In this document: positions 30,024 to 40,086 of the stretch, one piece after another
Position numbering within the stretch: the first letter of the stretch is position 1
How the letters are laid out: every line of letters begins with the position of its first letter
Assembly: GCF_030362935.1 (NCBI RefSeq)
Contig: NZ_JAUCDY010000005.1
Coordinates: forward strand, 121,886 to 185,885
Direction: 5' to 3'
DNA: 64,000 nucleotides
Origin: Thiopseudomonas acetoxidans
GTDB taxonomy: Bacteria > Pseudomonadota > Gammaproteobacteria > Pseudomonadales > Pseudomonadaceae
Notes under the pieces: generated by a model
What the model saw: only the letters and a program-made list of their open reading frames with translations
The model's database searches: none
Told to the model about the DNA's origin: nothing
Position numbers and translations under genes: made by a program

Positions 30024-30485
30024 CTAGGCTCTTTTTTCTCGCTGTAAACGCGTAATAATACGATCGAGCGAATTTGCAAACGCCTGTTTGTCCTGCTCGG
30101 AATAACCGCGCGGACCACCGGTCATCTGTCCTGTATCACGTAAATCGGTAAACAAATTACGTAACGCTAGGCGCTCACCCATATTCTTATCACTAAACTC
30201 ATTGCCGCGTGGGTCCAGCACCGCCACTGAGTTTTTTACCAGTCGGTCAGCCAAAGGGATATCACTGCAGATCACCAGCTCACTGGGCTGAGCATGTTCC
30301 ACAATATAATCATCGGCTGCATCTGGACCACTGGGCACGACTATCAATTGCACACAGGCAAAAGGCGGCTTAGCTTGCGCTTGCCCTGCCACCATCAGCA
30401 CTGCAAGATTACGCTTAAGAGCAAACTTAACCACCAAGTCCCGCGCCAAACGTGGGCAAGCATCGGCATCAATCCAAACACGCAT
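30024..30485 (-). CDS. YaiI/YqxD family protein (DUF188)
   Basis: The product, 153 residues, begins MRVWIDADACP with an acidic pair typical of this family, whose fold is nuclease-like (PIN-like) but whose activity is not established. Family blocks include IVVPSGPDAADDYI and DIPLADRLV. It starts 4 bases after the mechanosensitive-channel gene and so is probably co-transcribed. The longer frame to 30605 overlaps that channel gene and is rejected. Confidence 0.85.
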   Translation of the reverse strand: MRVWIDADACPRLARDLVVKFALKRNLAVLMVAGQAQAKPPFACVQLIVVPSGPDAADDYIVEHAQPSELVICSDIPLADRLVKNSVAVLDPRGNEFSDKNMGERLALRNLFTDLRDTGQMTGGPRGYSEQDKQAFANSLDRIITRLQREKRA

Positions 30486-30489
30486 CAAA

Positions 30490-31089
30490 CTATTCCTCAG
30501 TATCGGGCGTAGGCGGCAACGGCGGCGGTAAAGGACCACTCGCACCTCGCCAGCGACGTACGACTTTTTGAAAAAACAAACTATTGGGTATCTGCAGCAA
30601 AGCACCTTGGTTTTCTACAGTGACATCCTCCAGCGTGGTGTAGAGCATATTGATTGCTACAACTCGTCCACGTACACCTAGTTTATCCGCACTTTCCAGC
30701 ACCTCAACGGTATCACCGATACGAAAAGGTCCGACCGTAATAATAAGCGTGGCGCAAAACAAGTTCGACAACACACTCCAAGCCGCAAAAAACGCTATTG
30801 CAGCAACCGCCGTAAACCCCGTAATCGCCGTCCATAAAGCGTTAGCTGACACTCCCAGTCGTTCTAAAATAAGCAAAAACGCACTGCCAAGAATCAACCA
30901 GCGCAAGGCACCACGTAACGGAAACAGCATGCTTGGCGGCATGTGATAGCGTTCGGCAACACGGGTAACCGCTTGACTCAACAGCCGTTGCGCCAGCCAA
31001 GCTAAAAAAACAATTAATAAAATACGCCCGCCGGGAATTAGAAAATCCACCCACTCAGCAGTCCATTCCTGCAGCCAACTTTCGTCCAT
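30490..31089 (-). CDS. Short MscS-type mechanosensitive channel
   Basis: A 199-residue protein with about three transmembrane segments (near 15-35, 55-80 and 85-110) and the pore/beta-domain sequence of the MscS family (PFRIGDTVEV at about 123-132, and a following V-R-G-R-V-V-A-I-N element). E. coli MscS is 286 residues: the C-terminal alpha-beta cytoplasmic domain is missing here, and the protein ends in a proline-rich tail (PLPPPLPPTPDTEE). Such short forms exist in Pseudomonas. Likely an osmotic safety valve, by family only. Confidence 0.8.
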   Translation of the reverse strand: MDESWLQEWTAEWVDFLIPGGRILLIVFLAWLAQRLLSQAVTRVAERYHMPPSMLFPLRGALRWLILGSAFLLILERLGVSANALWTAITGFTAVAAIAFFAAWSVLSNLFCATLIITVGPFRIGDTVEVLESADKLGVRGRVVAINMLYTTLEDVTVENQGALLQIPNSLFFQKVVRRWRGASGPLPPPLPPTPDTEE

Positions 31090-31161
31090 GCGCTACCTCC
31101 ACTTATTGATCATTCACAGCGCATCCAAAAAACTGTGCGCTGGACAGTCTGTATTAGCTGA

Positions 31162-33054
31162 TTAGTGTAACTGCAGCTGTTCGAGTTGTTCCATCGATTC
31201 TAACCATTGATTTTCAATGTCATCGGCCTGCTGCTTGAGCTTGACCTGCTTGGCCAACAGCTGTTTTAAGGCATCACGCTGCTCGCTACTGTAGAACTCG
31301 TTATCCGCTAATTGCAGCTCGATCTCAGCTAACTGTTGCTGTACATGACTGAGTTCTTTTTCTAGCTTTTCTACCTGTTTACGATAAGGTGCTAGCTGTT
31401 TGCGCACCTCTGCTTCAGCTTGACGCTGTGCTTTACGATCAACCTTGTCGCCGACGTTCACGGGCTCAGCTTCATCGCTACTGGAGCTGCTGGCGCGATA
31501 CTCTTGCAGCCAACGACTGTATTCATCCAGCTCGGCATCAAATTCGGTCAGTTCACCATTGGCGACTAAGTAAAAATCATCGACCGTGTTTTTTAACAAA
31601 TGCCGGTCGTGCGAGACCAGCAATACCGCCCCACTAAAATGCTGCAATGCTTGAGTTAAAGCATGACGCATCTCTAAATCCAAGTGGTTGGTGGGCTCGT
31701 CCATCAGTAACAAGTTGGGCTTTTGCCAAGCTATCAAGGCTAAAGCTAACCGCGCTTTTTCGCCGCCAGAAAAATTCTCTACCGGCTCATCACAGCGATC
31801 GCCACGGAAATCAAAACCGCCGAGGAAATCCCGTAACTTTTGTTCCCGCTCAGTTGGTGCGATGCGCTGTAGATGCAGTAAGGGGCTGGCTTGAATATCC
31901 AGTGCATCCAACTGATGCTGGGCAAAATAACCAATTGCAAGGTTTTCACCACGATTTTGCTCGCCCGCCAACAGGTTTAGCTCTTGCGCAAGGGTTTTAA
32001 TCAAGGTCGATTTCCCTGCACCGTTAGGACCCAACAAAGCAATGCGCGCACCCGGCATAAGCTGCAAACTCACATGCTTAAGTATGGCCTGTTCACCATG
32101 ACCTAAACTAGCATCGCGCAAACTCAACAAAGGTGTTGAAATTTTATCCGCCTCACGGAAGCTAAAATTAAAAGGCGAATCAAAGTGCGCTGGGGCTAGC
32201 TCTTGCATGCGCTCTAATGCTTTCACGCGGCTTTGTGCCTGTCGTGCTTTACTGGCTTTGGCCTTAAAGCGGCGAATAAAGTCTTGCATATGCGCGCGTT
32301 CTGCTTGCTGTTTTTCGAAGGCTTGTTGCTGCTGTAACATGCGTTCTGCACGCGCACGCTCAAAGGCACTATAACCGCCGCGGTACAGCACCAGCTTTTG
32401 CCGCTCAAAATGCACAATATGATCAACTACCGCATCCATAAAATCGCGGTCGTGGGAAATCAACAGCAAAGTGCCCGGATAGCTTTGCAACCAGCCTTCC
32501 AGCCACAAAATCGCATCTAAATCTAAGTGGTTGGTGGGCTCATCCAGTAACAACAGGTCTGAGGGACACATAAGTGTTTGCGCAAGATTTAAGCGCATGC
32601 GCCAACCACCCGAAAATGATTGCACCTGCTGGTCCATCTCTGCGGCACTAAAGCCTAATCCAGCCAACAACTTACGTGCGCGAGTATCCGCGGTGTAGCC
32701 GTCAATCGCATCCAGTTGTGCATGCAGCAACCCCACTGCAGTGCCTTCCTGCGTGTGCTCTAGCTGCTGCTGTAGCCGACGCAACTCAGTGTGGCCATCC
32801 AGAACATAATCCAGTGCGCTGCGCTGCAATGCGACAATTTCCTGCTGCATATGCGCAATGCGCCAACTACTGGGAATTTGGCACTCACCGGTATCGGCCT
32901 GCAACTGTCCTTGCAATAAGGCAAACAAACTCGACTTGCCAGCGCCATTAGCACCGACCAAGCCCATTTTTTGTCCGGGATGAACCGTTAGCTCTACTTG
33001 GTCTAAGAGTCGCTGCGGACCACGTTGAAGGCAGAGATTGATTAAGCGAATCAT
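31162..33054 (-). CDS. ABC-F ATPase, YheS-type
   Basis: The 630-residue protein has two nucleotide-binding domains and no membrane segments. Walker A sites are GANGAGKSS and GPNGAGKST, signatures SFSGGW and NFSGGEKARLALAL; a linker of about 80 residues (the P-site tRNA interaction motif) lies between, and a charged coiled-coil C-terminal domain (about 545-630) follows. This plan matches YheS of E. coli rather than EttA or Uup. ABC-F proteins bind the ribosome; the YheS task is poorly known. Single gene, with the MscS gene 70 bases downstream. Confidence 0.88.
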   Translation of the reverse strand: MIRLINLCLQRGPQRLLDQVELTVHPGQKMGLVGANGAGKSSLFALLQGQLQADTGECQIPSSWRIAHMQQEIVALQRSALDYVLDGHTELRRLQQQLEHTQEGTAVGLLHAQLDAIDGYTADTRARKLLAGLGFSAAEMDQQVQSFSGGWRMRLNLAQTLMCPSDLLLLDEPTNHLDLDAILWLEGWLQSYPGTLLLISHDRDFMDAVVDHIVHFERQKLVLYRGGYSAFERARAERMLQQQQAFEKQQAERAHMQDFIRRFKAKASKARQAQSRVKALERMQELAPAHFDSPFNFSFREADKISTPLLSLRDASLGHGEQAILKHVSLQLMPGARIALLGPNGAGKSTLIKTLAQELNLLAGEQNRGENLAIGYFAQHQLDALDIQASPLLHLQRIAPTEREQKLRDFLGGFDFRGDRCDEPVENFSGGEKARLALALIAWQKPNLLLMDEPTNHLDLEMRHALTQALQHFSGAVLLVSHDRHLLKNTVDDFYLVANGELTEFDAELDEYSRWLQEYRASSSSSDEAEPVNVGDKVDRKAQRQAEAEVRKQLAPYRKQVEKLEKELSHVQQQLAEIELQLADNEFYSSEQRDALKQLLAKQVKLKQQADDIENQWLESMEQLEQLQLH

Positions 33055-33203
33055 AGATAAAGAGCTAACCTTGGCAATAGAAAATCAGCCGCGGATTATA
33101 GCGTAGTTTGTTTGATTCCCTAAACTTTGGGAAACCGCCCTGGCAGCATTTATAACCCAGCGCACCGACTGCATTCCTTTGCAGGCTGCGCACACTTTGT
33201 TTG

Positions 33204-34073
33204 TCAGCGGGTTAGTTTAATTACGTTTTCGAGTTGGTTATTGACCGAATAACGCCCTTTTTCATCGCGCACCACGTTGCCTATAGCAACCTTGGCATCA
33301 TGGGTAAAAACAATACGTCCATTGCGCGCCACCAAGTCGCTGAGCAACTCCTGCTTTTCTTCAATCAGCGCCTCGGCAAAGCGGTCATAGCCCATGGTAA
33401 TCGGCAAATGCACCCAGGGTGCACCGGGAATCAAATCACTGGCATACACCACAGGGCCGTCTTGCAAGCTTACTTCCGGCAGCATCAAGCCCGGCGTATG
33501 ACCATTGCTCCAGTGCAAACGCCAACCTTCGCCAAGCAGCTCGTGTTCGGTAGCACCGGTTTCAACCAGTTGCAAACGACCAGACTGCTCCAGCAAGCGA
33601 TGCAACTCAGGAATGTAGGAGGCGCGATCACGTGCATGGGGATTATTAGCGCGTTGCCATTGTTCTGCACCAACAATATAGGTGGCATTAGGAAATAACA
33701 GCTGAGGTTCTTGCTCAGCAGACCAGGCAGATAACAAGCCGCCAGCATGGTCAAAATGCAAGTGTGTCAGCACGACAATATCAATATCCTGCTCACTTAA
33801 ACCCTGCTTGGCCAGCTCATCAAGCAGCACATGCTCAGCTTCCTGCACGCCGTAACGCTCTTTCATATCCGGTGAGAAAAACGCACCCACGCCTGCTTCT
33901 ATCAACACATTACGTCCGGGCTCTTGCACCAGCACAGCACGGCAACCTAGCTCAATACGATTAAGCTCATCAGGCTGTATCCAACGCTGCCACAGTGCTT
34001 TGGGCGCATTACCAAACATGGCACCGCCATCTAGTTTTTGACTGTTACCATTGAGAGTCGTGATGCTACGCAT
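33204..34073 (-). CDS. Metallo-beta-lactamase-fold hydrolase
   Basis: The 289-residue protein has the di-zinc motif HLHFDHAGG at about residues 104-112, a downstream Asp (YASDLIPG, near 212) and the last His ligand (FTHDAK, about 256). The N terminus has GGAMFG, as in AHL-lactonase-like and related MBL hydrolases, but the substrate is not predicted. There is no signal peptide. AAGGAG is in front of the ATG. It stands alone. Confidence 0.88.
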   Translation of the reverse strand: MRSITTLNGNSQKLDGGAMFGNAPKALWQRWIQPDELNRIELGCRAVLVQEPGRNVLIEAGVGAFFSPDMKERYGVQEAEHVLLDELAKQGLSEQDIDIVVLTHLHFDHAGGLLSAWSAEQEPQLLFPNATYIVGAEQWQRANNPHARDRASYIPELHRLLEQSGRLQLVETGATEHELLGEGWRLHWSNGHTPGLMLPEVSLQDGPVVYASDLIPGAPWVHLPITMGYDRFAEALIEEKQELLSDLVARNGRIVFTHDAKVAIGNVVRDEKGRYSVNNQLENVIKLTR

Positions 34074-34220
34074 GGGTAGCTCCTTTTTTGTTATGAATTG
34101 TCGTCGTTTATAACAATAGGAAAACGGCTTTTATATGCGCTTTTAGTCGTGCGCAAGCTAACTAATCTACCTGCACAGACACGCACCTGATCGCGCCCGA
34201 GTTACGCTTCGACAACCTAT

Positions 34221-35444
34221 TTACTGCGCACTCTTAAATGCTTTAAGCGCGCGCAAACGCAGTAGCTCTAGCGCCTGACCCAGCTCTGCGCCACGCAATC
34301 CCTGCTCAAGTAAAGGTTTAATGGAAATGTCACGCAGTGTTTGGGCAGCCGCACGCACATAGTCCGCCTGCGGATAAGCACTCTGCTCAAAACCATAGCG
34401 CCCTTTAGCATCCATGCTGCACGCATTGGCAAAATCTTCAAGGCGCTGCGGGCGACGTATACAATCTAAGCGCATTAATAACTTTAATAATGTACTGGGC
34501 TTTAATTCGAACACTCTATGACAGTGCGTATGGTACTCGCCCACTAACAGCGCCAGCTCGGCTATATCTTTAGGCACTCGCAAACGTCGATTAATTTTCT
34601 TAATTAGCCCTACCCCCCGCGCCTCATGCCCAAGATGTCGCGGCAATACTTCTGCTGGCGTTAAACCTTTGCCGACATCGTGCAGCAAGCACGCCCAGCG
34701 TACGCTGAGGTTTTGCTGATGCAGCGCACACTGCTGCAGCACGCAGAGTACATGCAAACCTGTATCAATTTCCGGGTGGTATTCAGCCCGCTGCGGCACA
34801 CCAAACAAAGCCTCCACTTCCGGCAATAACACAGCTAATGCGCCTGTATCGTGCAGCACTTGGATAAACACCTCGGGGTGCGGCTCCATCAATGCACGGG
34901 CGCACTCGTGCCAAACTCGCTCAGCCGTGAGGTGTTGTAGCTCGCCTGATTCAGCCAGCTGCCGCATTAAAGCCTGGGTTTCAGCGGCGATAGAAAATCC
35001 TAATTCAGCATAACGCGCCGCAAAACGAGCTACCCGCAGCACCCGCAAAGGGTCCTCTGCAAATGCTGGAGAAACATGGCGCAGCACGCGCGCCGCCAAG
35101 TCTTGCTGTCCGCCGTAGGGGTCAATCAACTGACCATCACCGCCCTGCGCCATCGCATTCACGGTCAAATCACGACGCATCAAGTCTTCTTCTAAACTAA
35201 CCGTAGGTGCGGCATAAAAGGTAAAGCCAGCATAACCATGGCCAGTTTTACGCTCGGTGCGCGCAAGTGCGTACTCTTCTCCGGTTTGCGGATGTAAGAA
35301 CACGGGGAAGTCTTCACCCACAAGGCGATATCCCTCGGCCAGCATCTGCTCAGGCGTAGCTCCCACCACCACCCAATCCGTGTCGACAACGGGGCGTCCG
35401 AGCAACTGATCCCGCACAGCTCCACCTACTTTGTAAATTTGCAT
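34221..35444 (-). CDS. cca: Multifunctional CCA-tRNA nucleotidyltransferase/2'-nucleotidase/phosphatase
   Basis: Adds or repairs the 3' CCA end of tRNA. The 407-residue product has the class II nucleotidyltransferase core ([12 protein letters not shown], then DTDWVVVG with the two catalytic aspartates) and, in the C-terminal half, an HD phosphodiesterase/phosphatase domain (LLHDVGKGL, about residue 255), as in the gammaproteobacterial bifunctional form. ATG 35444 is preferred to GTG 35459 because the conserved N terminus starts there. A region of over 300 bases separates it from ahpC. Confidence 0.96.
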   Translation of the reverse strand: MQIYKVGGAVRDQLLGRPVVDTDWVVVGATPEQMLAEGYRLVGEDFPVFLHPQTGEEYALARTERKTGHGYAGFTFYAAPTVSLEEDLMRRDLTVNAMAQGGDGQLIDPYGGQQDLAARVLRHVSPAFAEDPLRVLRVARFAARYAELGFSIAAETQALMRQLAESGELQHLTAERVWHECARALMEPHPEVFIQVLHDTGALAVLLPEVEALFGVPQRAEYHPEIDTGLHVLCVLQQCALHQQNLSVRWACLLHDVGKGLTPAEVLPRHLGHEARGVGLIKKINRRLRVPKDIAELALLVGEYHTHCHRVFELKPSTLLKLLMRLDCIRRPQRLEDFANACSMDAKGRYGFEQSAYPQADYVRAAAQTLRDISIKPLLEQGLRGAELGQALELLRLRALKAFKSAQ

Positions 35445-35657
35445 AAGCTCGTGTATCACTAAAAAAAGTAGGTCAAGTTTAGCAGCAAAGCAGGTTATCT
35501 GTGTTGTTGCATGCTTAAGCCCGAATTAAGCGCAAGACTTGATTTTTCACAAAAAACCCATATAGAAACATTGTGCGCTTTTTGTACTTGGTTATTAAAA
35601 GCGCGCCCGTATTAGTATAAGTTTACGCTTAAGCTGCTAACCTAATGAGAGGCTACG

Positions 35658-35694
35658 ATTAAGAAAAACTATCAGAGGTATTTTATCAATCAAT
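35658..35694 (+). promoter_or_regulatory. Candidate OxyR operator upstream of ahpC
   Basis: The segment has the layout ATNN-N7-CTAT-N7-ATTN-N7-CAAT; the first half matches best (CTAT kept), the second is weak. It ends directly before where the -35 of the predicted ahpC promoter would lie (the -10 is TATTAT at 35718-35723). OxyR control of ahpC is well known in related bacteria; here it rests on this weak match and on the position. Confidence 0.3.
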
Positions 35695-35717
35695 TATGCC
35701 TAACCGATGTTTTTGCT

Positions 35718-35723
35718 TATTAT
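35718..35723 (+). promoter_or_regulatory. -10 element of ahpC
   Basis: TATTAT, 38 bases before ATG 35762. The -35 position (35695-35700) is TATGCC, a poor match, as expected for an activator-dependent promoter. Confidence 0.35.
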
Positions 35724-35761
35724 GTGCAGTGTAAAGTTCTTAACCCAATGGAGTTTATGCA

Positions 35762-36325
35762 ATGTCCTATATCAATAGCGAAGTAAAACCTTTTAAAGCA
35801 ACCGCATTCCACAACGGTGAGTTTGTTGAAGTTACCGAAGCCGACTTGAAAGGTAAGTGGTCTGTCGTTTTCTTCTACCCTGCGGACTTCACCTTTGTTT
35901 GCCCGACTGAGTTAGGCGACCTTGCAGACAACTATGCAGAGTTCCAAAAGCTCGGCGTAGAAATCTACGCAGTCTCGACTGACACACACTTCACCCACAA
36001 AGCGTGGCACGATACTTCACCAGAGATCGGCAAAATCAACTACCCAATGATTGGCGACCCAACGGGCGCTATCACTCGCAACTTTGGCGTGATGATTGAA
36101 GAAGCAGGTCTAGCTGACCGCGGTACCTTCGTTATCGATACCGAAGGCAAGATTCAAATCGTTGAAATCAACGCTGGCGGTATTGGTCGTGATGCACAAG
36201 AGTTACTGCGCAAAGTAAAAGCGGCTCAGTACGTTGCAGCCCACCCAGGCGAAGTGTGCCCTGCGAAGTGGAAAGAAGGTGATGCAACTCTAGCTCCTTC
36301 TCTAGACCTAGTAGGTAAGATCTAA
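35762..36325 (+). CDS. ahpC: Alkyl hydroperoxide reductase subunit C (peroxiredoxin)
   Basis: Cytoplasmic 2-Cys peroxiredoxin that detoxifies H2O2 and organic peroxides, recycled by AhpF. The 187-residue product has the peroxidatic cysteine C47 in FVCPTE and the resolving cysteine C166 in GEVCPAKW, at the expected positions. GGAG lies ahead of the ATG. It is separated from ahpF by a terminator-like hairpin. Confidence 0.98.
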   Translation: MSYINSEVKPFKATAFHNGEFVEVTEADLKGKWSVVFFYPADFTFVCPTELGDLADNYAEFQKLGVEIYAVSTDTHFTHKAWHDTSPEIGKINYPMIGDPTGAITRNFGVMIEEAGLADRGTFVIDTEGKIQIVEINAGGIGRDAQELLRKVKAAQYVAAHPGEVCPAKWKEGDATLAPSLDLVGKI

Positions 36326-36389
36326 GCTGCCCGGCCCTTAGCCCTTATCTATTGCTTACTCAGTTGTGTACCAACCCGGTAAGCTTCCA

Positions 36390-36424
36390 ACGCCTGGGCG
36401 CAATCCGTCCAGGCGTTTTATTAT
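36390..36424 (+). terminator. Terminator/attenuator between ahpC and ahpF
   Basis: An 8-bp stem of strong G/C pairs (36390-36397 with 36409-36416), loop of 11, followed by TTTATTATC. It lies 65 bases after the ahpC stop and 30 before ahpF, so it could let more ahpC than ahpF be made from a shared promoter. Confidence 0.7.
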
Positions 36425-36453
36425 CAAAAATACATATTGGAGAGCCACAAATC

Positions 36454-38010
36454 ATGTTGGACGCTAATTTAAAAACTCAGCTTCAAGCCTACCTAGAAAA
36501 GGTGACGCAGCCTTTCGAGATCGTTGCGTCCCTTGATAACAGTGCTAAGTCCACCGAATTGAAAAGCTTGCTGGAAGAAATCAGCAGTTTAAGCAACAAA
36601 ATTACACTGCGTTTAGACGGCACCGATGCGCGCAAGCCATCCTTTTCTTTAAATCGTATCGGCGCGGATATGAGCCTACGCTTTGCCGGCATTCCGCTCG
36701 GCCATGAGTTCACCTCTTTGGTGCTAGCATTGCTGCAGGTTGGCGGCCACCCCTCTAAGCTAGCGCAAGAAATGATTGAACAAATTGCACAGTTAGAGGG
36801 CCGTTACGAGTTTGAAACCTACTTCTCCCTGTCATGCCAGAACTGTCCTGACGTGGTGCAAGCACTGAACCTAATGGCGGTGCTTAATCCGAATATCCGT
36901 CACGTGGCGATTGATGGCGCTTTATTCCAAGAAGAAGTGGAGCAGCGTCAGGTGATGTCAGTGCCGATGGTGTTTCTCAACGGCGAAATGTTTGGTCAAG
37001 GCCGCATGGGCGTTGAAGAAATTCTCTCCAAGCTAGATACCGGCTCTGCCGATCGCGCCGCTGAACAAATGAATGAAAAAGAACCCTTCGAGGTGCTGGT
37101 GATTGGTGGTGGTCCAGCCGGCGCAGCAGCGGCAATTTATGCCGCTCGTAAGGGTATTCGCACAGGTATCGCTGCTGAGCGTTTTGGCGGCCAAGTAATG
37201 GACACCCTGTCGATTGAAAACTTTATTTCGGTCAAAGAAACCGAGGGCCCCAAATTAGTCCGCGCCATGGAAGAACATGTACGTGAGTACGGCGTGGATA
37301 TTATGAACCTACAGCGCGCCAGCCGTTTAGTGCCCGCTAGCAAAAAAGGTGGTTTACACAGCGTAGAATTTGAGTCTGGCGGCAAACTGTCAGCCAAAAC
37401 CGTCATTATGGCCACCGGCGCGCGCTGGAGAGAAATGAATGTTCCCGGTGAGCAAGAATACCGCACCCGCGGCGTTGCTTACTGCCCACACTGTGATGGA
37501 CCACTGTTTAAAGGCAAGCGTGTAGCCGTAATTGGTGGTGGTAACTCTGGTGTGGAAGCAGCTATTGATCTGGCCGGGATTGTCGCCAGCGTCACTCTGC
37601 TTGAGTTCGATACCAAGCTACGTGCCGATGAGGTGCTGCAAGCCAAACTCAATAGCCTGCCGAACGTTACAGTCATCAAAAACGCGCTCACCACCGAAGT
37701 AAAAGGCGACGGCAGTAAAGTGACTGCGTTAGTGTACCAAGACCGTGCCACCGAAGAGCTGCACGAGCTTGAGCTGGAAGGCATTTTTGTTCAGATAGGC
37801 TTGTTGCCTAACAGCGAATGGCTAAAAGACACCGTTGCCCTATCAGATCGTGGCGAGATTGAAATAAACGCTCAGTGCGCTACCAACATCCCCGGCATCT
37901 TTGCTTGCGGCGACGTAACCAATGTCCCTTACAAGCAAATCATCATTGCAATGGGTGAAGGTGCTAAAGCCTCGCTGAGCGCCTTTGACCATATTATTCG
38001 CACCTCATAA
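36454..38010 (+). CDS. ahpF: Alkyl hydroperoxide reductase subunit F
   Basis: Flavoprotein that passes electrons from NADH to AhpC. The 518-residue product has an N-terminal thioredoxin-fold pair with CxxC at C128/C131, an FAD-binding motif ([10 protein letters not shown], about 218-227), an NAD(P)H site ([10 protein letters not shown]) and the TrxR-type CxxC at C344/C347. ATG 36454 is preceded by GGAG; upstream in-frame ATG 36352 is inside the ahpC-ahpF spacer and rejected. The terminator at 38033 ends the unit. Confidence 0.97.
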   Translation: MLDANLKTQLQAYLEKVTQPFEIVASLDNSAKSTELKSLLEEISSLSNKITLRLDGTDARKPSFSLNRIGADMSLRFAGIPLGHEFTSLVLALLQVGGHPSKLAQEMIEQIAQLEGRYEFETYFSLSCQNCPDVVQALNLMAVLNPNIRHVAIDGALFQEEVEQRQVMSVPMVFLNGEMFGQGRMGVEEILSKLDTGSADRAAEQMNEKEPFEVLVIGGGPAGAAAAIYAARKGIRTGIAAERFGGQVMDTLSIENFISVKETEGPKLVRAMEEHVREYGVDIMNLQRASRLVPASKKGGLHSVEFESGGKLSAKTVIMATGARWREMNVPGEQEYRTRGVAYCPHCDGPLFKGKRVAVIGGGNSGVEAAIDLAGIVASVTLLEFDTKLRADEVLQAKLNSLPNVTVIKNALTTEVKGDGSKVTALVYQDRATEELHELELEGIFVQIGLLPNSEWLKDTVALSDRGEIEINAQCATNIPGIFACGDVTNVPYKQIIIAMGEGAKASLSAFDHIIRTS

Positions 38011-38032
38011 GCGATTTGCTGCTGATCAACTC

Positions 38033-38062
38033 AAAGGAAGCCTGCGGGCTTCCTTTTTTATT
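38033..38062 (+). terminator. Rho-independent terminator after ahpF
   Basis: A 10-bp stem (38033-38042 with 38047-38056), four-base loop and a following T6 tract, 22 bases after the ahpF stop. Confidence 0.9.
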
Positions 38063-38097
38063 ATTGAACAGCATAGGCTGTGAAAATCAGTTGCCCC

Positions 38098-38126
38098 CTT
38101 GAAACTGAAAACCTATGCCCCCACCT
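38098..38126 (+). promoter_or_regulatory. Heat-shock (RpoH) promoter of hslVU
   Basis: CTTGAAA (38098-38104) and CCCCACCT (38119-38126) are separated by 14 bases. This matches the sigma-32 consensus CTTGAAA-N13/15-CCCCATNT at all of the -35 and most of the -10. It lies 35 bases ahead of the hslV start. HslVU is heat-induced via RpoH in known cases. Confidence 0.8.
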
Positions 38127-38160
38127 GTACTGGTATTGCTAAAAATTTGGAGACACCGCC

Positions 38161-38691
38161 TTGACCACTATTGTATCTATCCGCCGCAACGGCAAAGTCG
38201 CTATGGGCGGCGATGGCCAAGTTTCACTAGGCAATACCGTCATGAAAAGCAACGCAAAAAAAGTACGTCGCCTGTATAAAGGCGAAGTGTTGGCAGGCTT
38301 TGCTGGTGCCACGGCTGACGCTTTTACTCTTTTTGAACGTTTTGAAAGCCAACTGGAAAAACACCAAGGGCATCTGGTTCGCGCTGCCGTTGAACTGGCC
38401 AAAGATTGGCGCACCGATCGCAGCCTAAGCCGCCTTGAAGCCATGCTGGCGGTGGCTAATAAAGATGCTTCGCTGATTATTACCGGTAATGGTGATGTAG
38501 TAGAGCCTGAGCATGGCCTAATCGCCATGGGTTCCGGTGGCGGTTACGCACAGGCCGCCGCATTGGCTTTATTAGAAAACACCGATCTGAGCGCTTATGA
38601 GATTACGGAAAAAGCACTAAAAATAGCCGGCACTATCTGCGTATTCACCAATCAGACCTTAACGATCGAGCAGCAAGACTGCGCACACTAA
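38161..38691 (+). CDS. hslV: ATP-dependent protease subunit HslV
   Basis: The threonine-protease subunit of the HslUV proteasome-like complex, 176 residues. The start codon is [23 protein letters not shown] is the family N terminus, GGAG is 10 bases upstream and no ATG fits. After removal of Met1, T2 becomes the nucleophile. The motif GDGQVSLG and the segment GNGDVVEPE are in place. hslU follows 48 bases later. Confidence 0.97.
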   Translation: MTTIVSIRRNGKVAMGGDGQVSLGNTVMKSNAKKVRRLYKGEVLAGFAGATADAFTLFERFESQLEKHQGHLVRAAVELAKDWRTDRSLSRLEAMLAVANKDASLIITGNGDVVEPEHGLIAMGSGGGYAQAAALALLENTDLSAYEITEKALKIAGTICVFTNQTLTIEQQDCAH

Positions 38692-38739
38692 ATTTTAGGC
38701 TTTGCTCCCAATAAACATGCAAAGCTATCGGAGTTCACC

Positions 38740-40080
38740 ATGTCCATGACCCCGCGTGAAATCGTTCACGAACTTGATCGCCATATTATTGGCCAAAACG
38801 AAGCCAAGCGTGCGGTAGCCATCGCACTGCGTAACCGCTGGCGGCGCATGCAGTTGCCCGCCGAGCTCAGAGTCGAAGTGACGCCAAAAAATATTTTAAT
38901 GATTGGCCCTACCGGCGTAGGTAAAACTGAAATTGCGCGCCGCTTAGCCAAACTGGCCAATGCACCTTTTATTAAGGTAGAAGCCACCAAGTTCACTGAA
39001 GTGGGTTATGTCGGTCGCGATGTTGAGTCAATTATCCGTGATCTAGCTGACGCTTCAGTAAAAATGCTGCGTGAGCAAGAAATACAAAAAATGCAGCATC
39101 GCGCTGAAGATGCCGCCGAAGAACGCATTCTTGATGCGTTATTACCTGCGGCGCGCGAGGGTTTTGATGACAGCCCACAGCGCGGTGAAGACAGCGCCAC
39201 TCGCCAACTGTTTCGCAAACGTTTACGTGAAGGCCAGCTCAATGACAAAGAAATTCACATAGAAGTTTCTGAATTGCCGACCAATGTTGAAATTATGGGT
39301 CCACCTGGCATGGAAGACATGACTAGCCAGTTGCAGAACCTGTTCTCAGGTCTGCAAAAAAACCGCAGTAAAACTAAAAAAATGCGCGTTGAAGATGCGC
39401 TCAAGCAAATTCGTGACGAAGAAGCCGCGCGCTTGGTCAATGAAGACGACCTCAAAGCACGCGCACTGGAAGCCGTTGAGCAAAACGGTATTGTTTTTAT
39501 TGATGAAATAGACAAAATCGCCAAACGTGGCAACACCAGTGGCGCCGATGTTTCCCGCGAAGGAGTACAGCGTGATTTGCTGCCGCTCATTGAAGGCTGC
39601 ACTGTTAATACCAAACTGGGTATGGTTAAAACCGACCATATTTTGTTTATTGCCTCAGGGGCCTTCCACATGAGCAAACCCAGCGATCTCGCACCCGAAC
39701 TCCAAGGCCGCCTGCCTATACGCGTTGAGCTAAAAGCCCTCACCCCAGAGGATTTCAGACGTATTCTAAGCGAGCCGCAAGCTTCCCTAACAGAGCAATA
39801 CATTGCCCTACTGGCAACTGAAGGACTCAATATCGCTTTTACCAGCGATGGTATTGAACGCATCGCGCAGATTGCTTGGCAGGTGAATGAAAAAACTGAA
39901 AACATAGGTGCGCGACGCCTGCATACTCTACTGGAGCGCTTGCTCGAAGAAATTTCTTTTGCCGCGGGTGACCTTGCTGGACAACACGCAAATGCGCCGC
40001 TGCAAATTGATACTGCCTATGTAGATAAACATCTTGCTGAGCTGGCTGAAGATGAAGATCTATCCCGCTATATTTTGTGA
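38740..40080 (+). CDS. hslU: ATP-dependent protease ATPase subunit HslU
   Basis: The AAA+ unfoldase of HslUV, 446 residues. Walker A is GPTGVGKTE (residues 56-64), Walker B FIDEIDKI in the middle, and the I-domain (about 110-240) is charged and variable. The sequence closes with the conserved C-terminal DEDLSRYIL that docks into HslV. GGAG precedes the ATG. The DUF971 gene starts 6 bases after its stop. Confidence 0.98.
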   Translation: MSMTPREIVHELDRHIIGQNEAKRAVAIALRNRWRRMQLPAELRVEVTPKNILMIGPTGVGKTEIARRLAKLANAPFIKVEATKFTEVGYVGRDVESIIRDLADASVKMLREQEIQKMQHRAEDAAEERILDALLPAAREGFDDSPQRGEDSATRQLFRKRLREGQLNDKEIHIEVSELPTNVEIMGPPGMEDMTSQLQNLFSGLQKNRSKTKKMRVEDALKQIRDEEAARLVNEDDLKARALEAVEQNGIVFIDEIDKIAKRGNTSGADVSREGVQRDLLPLIEGCTVNTKLGMVKTDHILFIASGAFHMSKPSDLAPELQGRLPIRVELKALTPEDFRRILSEPQASLTEQYIALLATEGLNIAFTSDGIERIAQIAWQVNEKTENIGARRLHTLLERLLEEISFAAGDLAGQHANAPLQIDTAYVDKHLAELAEDEDLSRYIL

Positions 40081-40086
40081 TCAACT

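Larger units (their letters stand above)
35445..35761. other. Intergenic region between divergent cca and ahpC (317 bases)
   Basis: No gene is supported here. It contains the ahpC leader with a candidate OxyR site and a -10 hexamer (given separately); the remainder is AT-rich with no clear hairpin. The short frames in it have no ribosome sites. Confidence 0.7.

Noticed and set aside
31117..31142. CAGCGCA/TGCGCTG hairpin after yheS
   Set aside because: No T tract on either strand and long loop; weak as terminator.
33234..33698. 154-residue plus-strand frame opposite the MBL hydrolase
   Set aside because: The opposite strand has a complete, motif-bearing gene; this one has no ribosome site or family features.
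39255..39905. 216-residue open frame on the minus strand inside hslU
   Set aside because: Opposite-strand shadow of hslU: serine/arginine-rich, no motif, and hslU is complete.
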